Position numbers and translations under genes: made by a program | Assembly (NCBI GenBank): GCA_019915135.1 | Contig: JAHLMK010000011.1 | Coordinates: 124,001-188,000 of the forward strand | Source of the DNA: Strobilurus pachycystidiatus | Lineage: Eukaryota > Basidiomycota > Agaricomycetes > Agaricales > Physalacriaceae | Reading direction: 5' to 3' | Length of the DNA: 64,000 nt | Notes under the pieces: generated by a model | The model's input: only the letters and a program-made list of their open reading frames with translations | What the model was told of the DNA's origin: nothing | Database searches by the model: none | Shown here: piece after piece, positions 33,801 to 46,289 of the stretch | Position numbering within the stretch: position 1 is the stretch's first letter | Layout of the letters: each line of letters opens with the position of its first letter

Positions 33801-35199
33801 TTACAGGAACGTTCTAAGGTGTTCAGTCAGTGCTAATAGCGCCAGACTCTGACCATACGGCATGCTCGTCAATGCAATCTGCTTGTATCCCTCGATATCA
33901 TCAAACACGGGTGTCCCAAAAGATACCAACTTCAGCTCGCCCTCCTCGGTTATGTTGTCGATCACCGCCTGTATCGCTTTCTTCGCGCATTCCACATACC
34001 GTTCCTCTCTCGGCACAAGTCGCAGCCTGATCGACTTGAGTATCCCGTAGGCGAAGCCAGCCGTGGCAGAGGCCTCCAGATACGACGTCGGATCGTCAAG
34101 GATGGTATGCCAGAGACCAGTCTCCTTGTCCTGGCACTTCACAAGCGCATCGATCTGCGCGACGAGGGACGACACTAGAAATAGTCGGATGCCATCTGTC
34201 TCGGGAAGCTGCAGCATCTCTATGAAATCCGGGATGGCCACCGTCACCCAGCAGTTTCCTCGTCCCCATCGAGCGCGACCAAAATGGTGGCGCCCATCAA
34301 ATGTCCATCCTGAACAAAGTCATACATTTGCCACGGCCGTGAGCGCTTCGACTGACCGTGAAACCATAGGCCGGTCTGTACGTCTTGCAGATATTTAACA
34401 CTAGACAGGGTAAGTGGAAAATTGCCGATGAGATAGCAAACTTACTGCAGCAGAAACTGGCGCTTGGCCTCTTCCACGTAGGCCGGTCGGTTCAAGACTA
34501 GGCCTATCTTCGCTAGCGGCAGGACGGACATCATGAGGGTGTCATCCCAAAGCTGCTGATAGTTCTCGACGAGATAGGTGATGTGTTGCAGACCTCCTTC
34601 CTCCGTCCTGGGCATCTCGTACATAACATACTCAGCCCACGAATCCAAGTGTGCAAGATAGTTCGCAGCTTTGGCTTCGTGAAGGTACGCGGCAGTCAAC
34701 AATGGTGACATCGTGTTGACATTCTATCAGAGAGCCATTCATCCCCAGGTGAACAAAATCGATGGGGTGTGCTTACTTTCGTGGTGCCGATTTCGAAGCG
34801 TGCCTTGAACCAGGCTAGAGCAAGGTCTAGCGCCTCTTGATCTCCAGTGATTTCGTGGAACTTGAGGAGACCGTAGAGACCTACACTTCGGGTTGGCCTT
34901 CGCTTAATTGCCGATATCATACAACTGACCGACACCATGCGTCCACTAGCAACAGGTGATCAGCAAACGATGACGCGTAGATGTGAGCTCCGTACCTCCC
35001 AATCATTCCAGCCTTTTGTGTCAATAATTCTGCCATCCTCCAGCGGCATCAGGAACTCTCCAGTTTCATCCTTGATATTTACAAGGCAGTTGATCAAGTT
35101 CCGGATGTGCTTCACTGTTGCAACCTGTGGCGATATAAGAGCATATCTCGGGAATCCGAACTAACATGCCTTCCGAGGATTAATATTTCTTTCGGACAT
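33801..35199 (-). CDS. GH105 (GH88-related) unsaturated rhamnogalacturonyl/glucuronyl hydrolase
   Basis: Intracellular-looking enzyme (no signal peptide at MSERNINPRK) that removes unsaturated uronic acid from oligosaccharides left by polysaccharide lyases. (Alpha/alpha)6-barrel landmarks: IIDTKGWNDWEWTHGVGLYG, YQQLWDDTLMMSVLPLA (the catalytic Asp pair region), TGLWFHGWTFDGRHHFGRAR, WGRGNCWVTVAIPDFIEML and GIDLY-like C-terminal helices ending LALLALTEHLRTFL. Splicing 34360-34290 creates the FHGWTFDG block and removes an in-frame stop. The first intron (35169-35126) needs a GC donor (AAG|GCATGT). Its start lies 280 bp from the divergent transporter at 35479, so the two probably share a promoter region. 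Confidence 0.88.
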
Positions 35200-35478
35200 T
35201 GTCGAGATGAAACAAGCCGATAGACATCGCTTCGGTGACTTTTATGTTGATGCCCAGGAATTTCTCATCGGGACGATACGGGCCAGCTGCGGGCCGCAGG
35301 CTCGCGGGGTATGGGGCCCCATGGTTGGTTTTGAATGTTCCAGGAACTCTCCACACCCCAGGGCAACAGGCGTCACAAGACTCTGCGAATGTCCTTCCGG
35401 ACGATGGTATAAAGTCAATGCTTCTTCTCCGGTCTTCTGGAGCTCCCAGTTGGTTCTTTGTGAGGTCTACAACGAAGC

Positions 35479-37818
35479 ATGGCCACAGACAAAGCCACCA
35501 CCGACGTAGTGGAGGATTACGAGAAGGGCTCTATTCGCAGTGGTTCCACTGGCCAACGTCTGTGTTCTGCCTTTGCTTCCTGTTCTGCACTCATTCCCAA
35601 ATAGCGCCAGCCGCCGGTATTGATAATGAGATTGCGAACTTCTTTGCCAGCCAAGGCACGGCACCCATAGTGATTGACGATGCAACGAATGCCCGACTTC
35701 GGTGGATGGTACATAAGCGTGTTCTGGTGCGGCCGAATTTCCTAAGATGCGTATGTTCACTGATATCATAATCCATCCACTAGGTTATCATGGTTGTCAC
35801 GTACTGTGGGTTGTATCAAAGAGCCTTCGCCATGGAGCTGACCTAGTATCGCCTAAAAGTTGCCCAAACTTTGGACAAGGGGTAAGTCTCTTCCCTTATT
35901 ATGCCGGCGTATCACCGACAGGTAGACGACTCTTAGGACAATCAATTTTGCCTCTATCATGGGCATCAAGACAGACGCGCACCTTGTCGGCCAACAGTAT
36001 GCCTGGTTAACTACTTGTGGTAAGCTGAGTACTGTGCTTCGACTTGTTCAACCCTGATGAATTGTATAGTCTACATTGCCATGTACGTCGCCCTTGACTG
36101 CCTTGAGCTAGATTCTCATTCAGCGATAGTCTGATCTGGGAATTCCCAACAAATCGTCTTCTTCAACGCCTTCCTATCGCAAAATACCTGTCGTTCAAGT
36201 ATGTCTCACCTCCTCTTCATTCCCCTCCCTTCTTCTCACCCGGACGTAGCATCATGGCGTGGGGAGCTGTTCTGGCGTGCACGGCGGCTTGCAAAAACTT
36301 TACTGGACTCGTGGTTGTCAGGACTTTACTTGGTATGTTCGAGTGCGTCTGCCAGCCCGCCTTCGTTTTCCTGTGAGTGCTGCCTTTCCATCACGAACGC
36401 TTTCTGGATGGCCGCCAGGTCGACGATGTGGTACACCCGAGAAGAACAGGCCCTGGTCATCGGTTCTTTCTACTCTATGAACGGCTTCCAGCAATGTGTC
36501 GGTGGCTTGATTGCATACGGAATCGCCCAAATTGAACACGCGAAACTCAAGAACTGGCAAATTTTATTCACTGTGGGTCCCTCATATGGGAAACCGAGCA
36601 CTCCATCTGATTGTACTTTCTAGCTTCTTGGCTCCGTAACTTTCGTTTGGGGGATATTTGTCGGATACTGGCTCCCAGATAGTCCCATGCGTGCACAGTG
36701 TTGGAGTCCCGAGGATCGTCTCCTCATTGCTGAACGTGTCCGAAAGAACGAAACTGGTATCCAGAACAAGGAGTTCAAGGTATGCCGAGCTTGCACAGTG
36801 CCAGCAATGAAATCCTCACCGCCCGAGTACCGCAGATGCATCAAGTCGGTATGTCCCCTTCCTTCCACTCTATGATGTAGCTCTGACGCTCTGAACAGTC
36901 GAGGCATTCAAGGATCTCACTATATGGTCTATCGTCCTCATATCTTTTACGAACGCACTACCTACTGGCGGTATTGGTGCATTCTCAAATATCATCCTGA
37001 CACAGTTCGTGCGTGAGATTCAGCGCGGACACATGTATCTTGATCTCACAATTTCTCCTTAGGGCTTCACAGTTCTACAGACGTACTTGCTCGCTATCGC
37101 GCAGGGAGTGATCATTATGTCCTTCCTGTTCAGTGCGGCGTACCTCTCAAAGCGAATGGGTCAGAAACTGATACTTGCTTTCGTGAGTACTGCTCTTTGA
37201 GGCCAACAAGCAAGAAAGCTCACGATCTTCGACAGATCTACACTCTCCCTAATGTGATTGGGACCATCGTCTTCATGAGTAAGAGTGACAAAACCGGACA
37301 TGAGTATTGATCATGACTGTTCCTTCAATAGCTGTGACGGCCTCAGCCAGTACGAAGGTTGGCCTTCTTATTGCGTTCTACTGCACACAAGGATTTGGCG
37401 CCGTCGCAACGCTCAACTTGGCCGTCATGTCCAACAACGTTGCTGGTCGAACCAAACAAGTTGTGGCCTCTACCCTCGTCTTCGTAGCTTGGGCCGTCGG
37501 AAATTCTATCGGTCCTCAAGTTTTCCTTGCCAATGACGCCCCGCGATATTACAAGGCCTGGATCTCGCACATTGTGATGTATGGTCTGCAACTCGCCGCC
37601 ATCGTCTTCCTGAGAGGTCGTCTCATGAGACTCAATGTCCTGAAGCGCCGTGCTCAACAATTGAGCGAGAGTGTGGTTAGTGGGGAGGATGCTCACGAAA
37701 ATCTGGGACACAAGCATGCCTTCGACGATTTAACTGATCATGAGAATCCCGACTGTGAGTGGTTTACAGTGATGAATGACGATTGCTGATTTTAAAGATA
37801 GTCCGCTACACTTATTAA
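35479..37818 (+). CDS. MFS transporter 3, anion:cation symporter family
   Basis: Start MATDKATTDVVEDYEKG; the soluble N-terminus leads to RWMVHKRVLVIMVVTYFAQT, LDKGTINFASIMGIKTDAHL and VGQQYAWLTTC, assembled over short exons (introns about 35726-35783, 35812-35869 and 35881-35937). Then WEFPTNRLLQRLPIAKYLSF, GLVVVRTLLGMFECVCQPAF, WYTREEQALVIGSFYSMNGF, LTIWSIVLISFTNALPTGGI, GLLIAFYCTQGFGAVATLNL and NNVAGRTKQVVASTLVFVAW. The C-terminus, DFRYTY, is reached by a last GT-AG intron (acceptor AAAGATAG). It is a distinct ACS subgroup from transporters 1 and 2. Being divergent from GH105, it may import the oligosaccharide or uronate product, but the substrate is inference. Confidence 0.9.
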
Positions 37819-38963
37819 CGCTTTGTATCTTTACGCACTGATGAACGATGATTCTAATCTTGAACACACTTCCTTGCATGCGACGAATCTGCCACCTCAA
37901 AAAATGCCACGAAGTTCCAACACCTTATCTGATCCCGTAGGTAGGTAGGTAGGTAGATGACGGCACAAGGTCCCATTGAGGAACGGCCGCTTGTGGAAGC
38001 CCTTCGATCGGGCGAGCTCGAGGCTCCGTAGTAAATCTGCCCGACGGAGGTCTCCTTGCTCCTCGATTGGTAGGAGCCCCAAAGTAGCGAGCGATCAGGC
38101 TAGACACGACTGGTTTTGTTGCGAAGAATGTAGACTTGGATCTCAAAGTAGCGCTAGAAGGTAATAGGAGCTGGAGCACGGAATATGCAGGTTACAGAGG
38201 GAAACACACTGATAGCAGCATAGTATCCGAACCAGTTTTGATGAAAGCGGCGAGGTGTAGTGGATGGAAACTATGACCATAAGACACCGGTGTGTTTATC
38301 AACATGGTCTGTGAAAGACGGCTGATGACACTGCGAAGGAACGCGCGAAGAAAGGTTGCATGCGTACAGTATAGGACCACCAAGGAAACTGAGATACTTT
38401 CCCTACGATTGCCGCCGTTGGAGTTTCAGGTCATTGGCTGATAGCTATTGGACGAGGACACGGTGCGGCCGGCGATGGACATTGCACACCAAGGAGAGGC
38501 GGTGGGATGAAAGGATACAAGATTATCGGAGATAGCAGTAAGATTCGGGCATTGTATGGTACGGTGGACATCATCCTCAGCGCCTCGTGATGGTTCGAAG
38601 TCAACTACAGACTACTTCCTCCGGAGTCCGATCAATCATCAAGTCACTTGCAATCAAATGCCCCCAACTTTGCCTACTGAAGACTACATCCTCATACTCC
38701 CAAAATGCTCGAAACATGTGCGCCATGCAGGTTAGTTGGGCCGTGCCCTGGTGACCAGTCGGTTATTCATTGGTGGTGATAGAACTCGAAAACTGGTCTG
38801 TCGGCCCGGGGCCAACATATCTACTGAATCTCTTGATGTTCATAGACTTGTTTAGCGATGCGATGGCGCCGAGCCGACCTGTGGTCATTGTTCTCGGTCG
38901 CGAAAGGGCCTCGGCCGCCAGTGTGCGTACCAAGCACGCGCAGAAGTTGTGAATCCAATTAGT
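37819..38963. other. 1.1-kb intergenic region with a GTAG tetranucleotide repeat
   Basis: No gene supported. Small open frames lack motifs. It includes the (GTAG)5 repeat at 37937-37956 and the presumed promoter of the Zn2Cys6 regulator. Confidence 0.5.
37937..37956 (+). repeat. (GTAG)5 microsatellite
   Basis: Five perfect tandem copies of GTAG lie between transporter 3 and the Zn2Cys6 regulator. Confidence 0.85.
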
Positions 38964-40912
38964 ATGAGTACTGACAGCGAGGCATCCACATCGACAGCTT
39001 CTGGGCCACACGTTTCTCAGAGGAGTGCTCCGTGCGCACAGTGTCGGTAAGCGATTTCGAACCTCTGCTTAGCAAATGCTTAGGAACTGGGTACACAGAC
39101 GGAAAAAGAAGGTTTGTTCTTCCAATGGTCCAGACCGTCCGTCGCCTCCTGACTAGACAATCCTAGAAATGCGATGCGGCTCGACCATTCTGTGCGACGT
39201 GTAAAAAGGCGTCTAGGGAAGATGAATGTCAATACGATGATGGTATCCATAAAAGTATCAAGGCACAGCTCATGGACCGCATACGCGACCTCGAAGCGCG
39301 GCTCAGTGTCTACGAGTCTGAATTTCCACCGGATTCTAGCAAATCACTTGTCGAAATGAACAATTCTGCAGCCTGCTCAGAGCTTTTCTCACTCCGAAGC
39401 TTCATGGACCAGCCTCTTCCGGGCACTGCCAGTGATGCGGCCGTCAATAGACCATCAGAGGCTGATTTCACGCCACAGTGAGCCACTCTGAAATTCATCA
39501 CTTGTTTAGACTGACATCTTCAGGAGGCAGATTTTCTCGACGCATCGCGCACAGGTTGGACTCTGCCTCACCGAGGAGAAGCTTGCTGCTATGATGGCCG
39601 GTGACCTAAGCTCTGCAGTCATACATCCTGCTCTCGTGTACGCCGCTCAACTTTGGGGAAGCCTAGTCGAGGAGGATGACTCTAACTTCCCCTTGATTGC
39701 GGAACCGGTGCAATTGCAGAACACGAAAGACGCCCTGAATGATATGACGGACCCTGTTGACACTACGACTGCATTACAGGTTGGTTGAATAGTTCACAAT
39801 ATGTATATTGTTCACGAATGTCAATGGAAACAGGTGCACCAGCTTTTGTCAATGTATTTCTTTTCCAAAGGGGAAACCTTCAGTGGACGCGAGCAGCTTC
39901 TCGCCGCGGCCCATCTTAGCCTGCTCAAGGACCTGCATCTTGTAACATTGGCGCAGGCGTTGCAACCCCAGGAGGCCTATCGCACAGTCATTCTTCGCGA
40001 GGATGAAGATGTCACTGCTTTATGTCAGCTCATCTGCCTGGACTTTGCTCAACGACTAGAATTTAACACGCCCTTCATATTTTCAAACACCTTGGCGGGT
40101 GAAGTCAGAGCGCTACAAGTGAGCTCAATACCTCGACGCATCAATAACTTCAAGCTGATGACAATGGTTGGCTCGAAGAGACTGTACCTGTCTTTCGCTT
40201 TAGATACTTTCTGCATTGTCTCTCGGACGATCTCAGTTTCGTTCCTCTATCAGGCGAAGGACCTGGCATCAACACAGTTGGAAGAAGCCTGTTGTAGGTC
40301 CCCTTGTTCCGCGATCCTCAAAGCTCTCAACGGTTTCAGGTCCCGAGCGCTTCAGTGCCTGGTATAATACGTACTTGAGCGTTATCCAGCAATCGCAAAG
40401 CCACATAGCCAATATCAAAACTCGGACTCTTGATACCTCCATGACAAGGGACAATCTGTATCTGCGAGCGTTGAAGATTGCGGAGATGCTTTCTTTGTCC
40501 GCGATAGCCAACCTGCACCTACTTCTGGCTCCCGGGGATTCGCAATCACATTACGCAGCGGTCGTGGCGGCCACCCAAATTGTTGATATCACAGCAACGT
40601 TTGAAGGCGAGGACTATCCCCGTCTGGATCCATTAATTGCTGTGAGTTCGAGTCCATGAGCAATAACTCAGTTCCTCAATTGATCTCGATTTAGTTCACT
40701 TGGACATCATGTGTCGATGTCCTGAAACTGGACATCAGCTCTGCTGCAAGGCTTCTAGGTCCGGACAACGTATCCATGATGTTGACAACGCTGAGGACCA
40801 ATGTCGATATACTGAGCAAGAAGATGCTTTACATCAACGGTCAGTCGCGTACTTATCCCCATGTACCAATGCTCATGAGTCTTCCCCTCTAGTCTCTTTT
40901 GACATGTTGTAG
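38964..40912 (+). CDS. Zn2Cys6 fungal-specific transcription factor
   Basis: Nuclear DNA-binding regulator. The binuclear cluster is built over three exons: CAQCR, RKKKK, then CDAARPFCATCKKASREDEC, giving C-x2-C-x6-C-x6-C-x2-C-x8-C, followed by a linker and a coiled-coil dimerisation segment (LMDRIRDLEARLSVYES). The rest resembles the fungal transcription-factor middle domain (HRAQVGLCLTEEKLAAMM, ALVYAAQLWGSLV, LLSMYFFSKGETFSGREQ, AAHLSLLKDLHL). The exon pattern at 40.11-40.33 kb is uncertain. The 3' part (ERFSAWYNTYLSVIQQSQSH, LHLLLAP, DILSKKMLYI) closes with VSFDML. It lies 1.1 kb from transporter 3, same strand, and may regulate the GH105/transporter pair, which is inference from position only. 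Confidence 0.88.
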
Positions 40913-41100
40913 TGTTTGATATATGGATACAAGGCTAGGTAGTCAACTGAAGCAATGTCGGCAACATGATGAGCTTCAATCATGGTGGCACTGTGATGAG
41001 GGCGATGAGGGTTTCAACCGGCCCGACCGCCGCCGGTTTCGGTCAGCAGCGTTTGTCTTCCACGTAGCCAGACTTGATACAACCTTCATCTCCTCATTCC

Positions 41101-42787
41101 ATGTCGCTGGTCGAGCTGCGTGTCGAGCTTCCTGCGTACTCCCATTCCTTTGCTATCCAAGTCCCTGCTGCGGCCACGGTTCTCGATGTCAAGCAGTGCA
41201 TATCCACGACCTGCGCAGGAGCACCGCGAGTAGACGGCCAAAGACTTATCTGGCGCGGGCGGGCGCTTGGCGACGATGAGCGGTTGGATAACATTTGGAA
41301 GGTCAGTCTGCGTCGATAGCGATGAACTCGGCCGTGATTGAATCGTGCCTCTCCCCCGCAGGCTCCTACTGAACCGCGGATAGTCCATTTGGCGGTCCAC
41401 CCCACAGCATGGACGGGCACCCCACCAACGCCGCCGCAGTCCTCTGTCATTGAGCCAGCACCAGCGCAGGCACCTCTGAACACCCAAGCATCTCCTCCGG
41501 CATCGTCTGCACTCGCACAGGACCTCTTGAGCATGCTGACTGCGCCATCGTCCACGTCGCACGCACCACAGCCTACATCAGATCCACTGGCGTTCGTGAT
41601 GTACAGGCATCAGACGGCCATCCAGGCTCTTATGCAGAAGACGGAATCTGGGCGCCCACCACCGAATCCTGCGCGCCAGAGCGCCGTTCTGTACGTCGAA
41701 AGTCTCGGCTGGTCATGGCCGGCTATTTTGGACGAAGAGTTCCCACCGTGGACACCCGGCGGAGTCAAGTACAAACAGATTGTTCATGAGTATGTGGCAC
41801 TATCCTTATCTATGTCTTAGACTTGGCTAACATGTTGGTCGCAGAGGCGCCAACTATCTAAGCCTCGAAGATGCCTCTCAGAGTCCTACAGCGGCTCAGG
41901 TCCATGCCATTCGAGTTCTCTCATACACCCTGGCCATTCTCAAATCCGATGCTCCAGTGTCGCATCGGATTCCCTCTCCCTCTCCTGCCTTGCCGACCAC
42001 CATTTCACCCCAGATTACTGCGCTCCTGCAGCAGCTCGGCATTCGCAACATTCCGGCCACCCTCAACATTGCTCAGCCTGGCGGGCAGAACGCCATTCTC
42101 GAAGTTCCCATCCGCAACCAGATGCCGGCTCCCGACTTACCCCAGATGCAAATGCGCCCATTCTTGTTACCCATCACATTCATTCTTCTCCGCATCTTTC
42201 TTTTACTCTATTTCTTTGCGCCCGCCAGGAAGCCTTTCATGGGTGCTATCATACTCGGTTGGGCTGTCTATGAAATCTGGACACGCCATATTAGAGGACG
42301 TGAACCCGCGGCTCAAGTGAGACGGAATGCGTTGGATCGATTGAACAATCAAGCCGCCAATGAGGCGCCTGCGAACGGTGGTGCAGGCAACGTCGCACGA
42401 CCTGTAGCTCCGCGTCGACCTCAGAATCCTCTCGCACTTTTGGATACGGTGGCTAGCGCCAATCTCGCGCAGGAAGAGGCGACATTGGATGGTACCGTGA
42501 CCGATCCGCCGACTTTCCTCCAGAAGGCGCAACTGTTTGCAACCTTGTTCGTTGGGACACTTCATCCCGCTGTCTGGGATCGGAGGCGTGCCCTGCTCAG
42601 ACAAAGGGAAGGCCGGCTGCGGACTGAAGCTAATGCGATGGGACCCATTGATGATGAGAGTGATACTCCCGAAAACCGGGCGAGGAATCAAACACGGGCG
42701 GAGCTGGCTGAACGGCACAATCGTCGACCTGCGTTTGTTCAAGAGTACATTCATCGGGTTGTAGAGAACGATTGGGTGGAGGATTGA
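41101..42787 (+). CDS. Ubiquitin-like-domain membrane protein (HERP-like)
   Basis: Exons 41101-41301, 41362-41789, 41845-42787 give 523 aa. An N-terminal ubiquitin-like fold (VELRVELPAYSHSFAIQVP, QRLIWRGRALGDDERLDNIW, roughly residues 3-85) is followed by a Pro/Ala/Ser-rich linker and then two adjacent hydrophobic segments (LLPITFILLRIFLLLYFF; FMGAIILGWAVYEIW) that could form a membrane hairpin. The C-terminal half is hydrophilic and Arg-rich and ends HRVVENDWVED. The layout (UBL at the N-terminus, hairpin late) resembles HERPUD-type ER proteins linked to ER-associated degradation; sequence support for that specific role is modest. Confidence 0.75.
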
Positions 42788-43072
42788 TTTACTCTGATAC
42801 GAAGGATACGTAGGATCTAGATATGTTTGTTTGTAAGATAGCGCTTTCGGGAATCATTCAAAGAATCGGCCTACAAAGGAATCATTCAAGGGACGGTCAG
42901 AAAGGGACCAATGCAATTCCAACAGTAGAAAGCATCTTTGTGGCACGTGGCACCGGTTTATTACTGCATCTGTCAGTGTTGTTTGTATTCTCTGTTTCTT
43001 GCTTTCCCTGCTCCACTACCTTTCCCTTCGCCTTCCGACTGTTGCTTCTGTCTCCGGACTCGACGTTGAGCG

Positions 43073-44684
43073 ATGTCAATGTCAACATTTGACTCGCTGG
43101 TCAACGATCTGACTCGCGATGCACGCCGCGTTCAGCCCAAGGACGCCCTACAATTCTGCGCAAATTGGTTCCAATCGCGGCTAGAGGAACAGAGGGTACG
43201 CACGCGGGATGCGCTGGCCCAGCGCCAAAACACATACGACGCCCCGCCAGTGGCGGCAGAGCTGTACACCGACGACTCTGCTACCAATGCAGTCTCGAAG
43301 CGCCCCCACCCCCCTGCCCCGTTCCCAGCGCGCAATCCCAGCTACACCTTGTCGGACCAGGGCAGTGAATCTGCCGAGAAGTATCTAGGATCGCCAGGAG
43401 CCCCGTGGACGGCGCTCCCGCCTTCGCGTTCATCACTCAGAAACAGCATCACACCAGGCCCATTCGGCACCCTCGACGTGCCCGGTAATGCGCTATTATC
43501 CGACGAGCCCAATCTTCCCAGCTTCATGATGGGAAGCCGCTCAATGGCTCCCACGTCGCCCCTCACCACCGATCCCTTCTCTGGCTTCGAAGGCAAAGTC
43601 ATCGCCCCGCCCAGTGCGACGGATTTTCTTACGCCAAACGTCGCGCCCATATTTCAGCGTCGCACATCTGTCTCTGCAGAGTCCATCCTCGTCGATGGTC
43701 TCGAGGACCAGCAGCTCCCCGTCTTTCCCAAAAGTGCCGAACAACTCGAACGTATAAAGGCTTCCATAGCGAACAACTTCATCTTCCGCGACCTGGATGA
43801 GGAGCAGGAGACCGGTGTGCTCAATGCCATGCAGGAAAAGGTTGTGGGCTCCGGCGAAGTCGTTATACGGCAGGGCGACGTCGGAGACTACTTTTACGTG
43901 GTAGAGTCCGGCTTCCTGCAGTGTTATATACGCTCGGATCCGCTTCCTCCTGCGTGGCTGCAGGACTCGTCGTTGACACCGGAACAAAAATTCGTGCAGC
44001 CAGGCTATCACCCTGATTACGGGAGAAAAGTGGCGGACTGCAAGCCGGGAACGTCTTTCGGTGAACTAGCACTGATGTATGGCCATCCCCGAGCAGCGAC
44101 CGTCATGGCTGTCGAGGCATCGACGCTCTGGGCTCTCGACAGAATTACGTTCCGCACCATCATCCTGAAGGCGGCACATCGTCGGAGGACGATGTACGAG
44201 TATTTCTTATCATCAGTAACACTGCTATCATCACTCGACGCGAGGGAACGCAGTAAAATCGCAGATGCTCTCGTTAGCAGAGTCTATGCTGATGGGGAGC
44301 CTGTTGTCCGACAAGGAGAAATGGGCGATACATTCTTCTTCATTGAAGAGGGCGAAGCTGTTGTCACCAAGTCACACAAGGGTGAGGACGGTGAAGTCCG
44401 GGAGTTGACTGTAGGACGCCTGAAGAAGGGTGAATACTTCGGAGGTAAGCTTGTCGCGCCAATTTATCATCCGGACGTGAAACTAATACGCTTTGGCAGA
44501 ACTGTCACTTCTGACTTGTGAGCCCCGCGCTGCGACAGTGAGCGCAATCAACCGGGGAGACCGCATCATGCCCAAGCTCAAGGTCGCTGCTCTGGATGCC
44601 ATTGCGTTCACGCGGCTATTGGGTCCTCTGCGAGATATCATGGAGCGTAGGGCTGGCGAGGTTTATGGGCCCTTCAACCGGTGA
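43073..44684 (+). CDS. BCY1: cAMP-dependent protein kinase regulatory subunit
   Basis: Inhibitory subunit of PKA in the cAMP pathway. Exons 43073-44444 and 44500-44684 code 518 aa. The N-terminal helical docking segment (FDSLVNDLTRDARRVQPKDA) is followed by a long Ser/Pro-rich linker. The inhibitor site is RRTSVSAE, with a phosphorylatable Ser/Thr, so type II-like. Two cyclic-nucleotide-binding domains follow: domain A has FGELALMYGHPRAATVMAVE (phosphate-binding cassette with Glu and Arg), domain B has GEYFGELSLLTCEPRAATV, restored across the intron. Both cassettes keep the Glu and Arg that contact cAMP. It ends GPFNR. Confidence 0.95.
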
Positions 44685-46289
44685 CCGATGGGCGGAAGAG
44701 GCGTTGATGACTTTCATTTCCTGGTGACGGTGTGATTTCCGAGGCTTCTTGTGTATGAATTTCTTGGTGTATCGATAAAGAATTTTCCTCCTTGAGTGTA
44801 TCCTTGTGTGTATTTACAGTAAAATTCCCTTGCTGGGCAAGGGCATTTCCGGTGGCTTAATGTACTCATTTCATTGCATACAGACAACAACAACAAACAA
44901 AGTGGCATAGCTCTGCCGCATACGGGGTGTACGTACATCCAGCATACATTGGTGACCGCAGCCGTCTTGAGGTGGCAACCACACATACAGCATTGCTGAA
45001 GCACGCGAGGAGCTTGCGACGTACTGCGATGGATACCTCGCAAATTCGTTTGGCCTAGCAGCCGTCGTGACACGGCAAATCGATGGTTGGGGACAGTTAC
45101 ACGCGTCAGATAATGTCTGACGACGCATGAGCTAACATGAGATGGGCGTCCCTTCTCCGTGAGTTTGCATCTGCCGGGTAACAACTAGAGGGATATGTGA
45201 GATTGCACGTCGGTGTCTAGGTAGCAAATTGGGCACGTTGGATGGCGCAAATTGTGATTTTGATGAAGTCTTTGGTAAGCGTGTCAAGGCGAGGAATAGC
45301 GGGAACAGGATGTGAAGCAGAAGAGAATGAACGGATGATGCTGTCGAGGTCTGAAGAATTGACAGCCAGCAGGGATGATGGTTGACGTAAAGGGCCTCAC
45401 ACTCTTGCAGTGCGAGGAAAGCTTACAGTAATAGCTTAATGGTCCGCCGGTAAGCTGTTGAGATATTCAAGATATGACAGGCAGAGGATCACGCGACGGG
45501 TGCGTAAAGGTAGGATACCAGTTTCAGAGAATAGGATACACTTCACCGACTTGGTAATTGCATGATATGCTGCTCTTTTTGATCTAGGATAGTACCACTC
45601 AAGTAGATATTGAACATATAACCCAAATAGCATCAATATTTCGAAATGAAACCTCTGATCAGTGATAGAAACCCAGCAAGGGTCCCGCCGACGTTAGTCG
45701 GCACTTCACCAGTATTCATAAAGGATGTGTAATTCATACCTGCAGCGACTCTGAGCACACGGCAGCACACGGCACGCGCCTGTGTGTCATGGCAACGCGA
45801 TCGATGGAGAGTCGCGTTGTGGCGATTGGCGGATTTGAAATGATTGCTGGTGATTGCTGTATTATTATACTCGATTGCCCCGGAATGTCATTGTGGTATA
45901 CGTAGACATTGACTAGAAAACGCAAGAAGTTGGGCTGCTCACGCCACAATGTTCATTTAGCCTTGTAAAGGTCGATATCGTGTAGGCAAACGACCATTTG
46001 TGAGACAGTTGTACAATAACCGACCGTGATGGTGATGCTCCACGCCCTAACGACTCCGAGGCTCCATATATTGCCCAAATCATGTGCCGCTTCCCTTTCC
46101 CGGGAAATATAGGTTGTTCGCTTCTTTGCCTTGTACCATCTAACTTCTTTCTGCCTTGATATCCCCAAGGCCGCCTAGATACCCTCTCCTTCCGTCTTTC
46201 CCTCCCCATAGACGAACATATTGAACACTCAACTCGAAGTTGAACCTCACCCACCCACACTCATTTTTTTTTGGAATATCTCCATTGTA
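44685..46289. other. 1.6-kb gene-poor region
   Basis: No gene supported. A minus-strand open frame of 156 codons at 44714-45184 is Cys-rich but has no motif, no intron signals and overlaps the expected 3' UTR of the PKA subunit gene. The rest is AT-richer with many stops in all frames. Confidence 0.45.

Noticed and set aside
34280..34345. In-frame stop in the GH105 gene
   Set aside because: It is removed by an intron whose splicing rebuilds the family motif FHGWTFDGRHHF.
35207..35771. Plus-strand open frames across the GH105/transporter divergent region
   Set aside because: They overlap the promoter and the first exons of transporter 3 in a different frame and show no motifs; the transporter exons are supported by family sequence.
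41086..41562. Long Arg/Cys-rich minus-strand frames opposite the UBL protein
   Set aside because: They are shadows of the coding strand; the plus strand has a ubiquitin-like domain and three consistent exons.
44714..45184. 156-codon Cys-rich minus-strand open frame
   Set aside because: No recognisable domain, no introns in an intron-rich genome, and it lies over the expected 3' UTR of the PKA regulatory subunit gene. Kept as intergenic.
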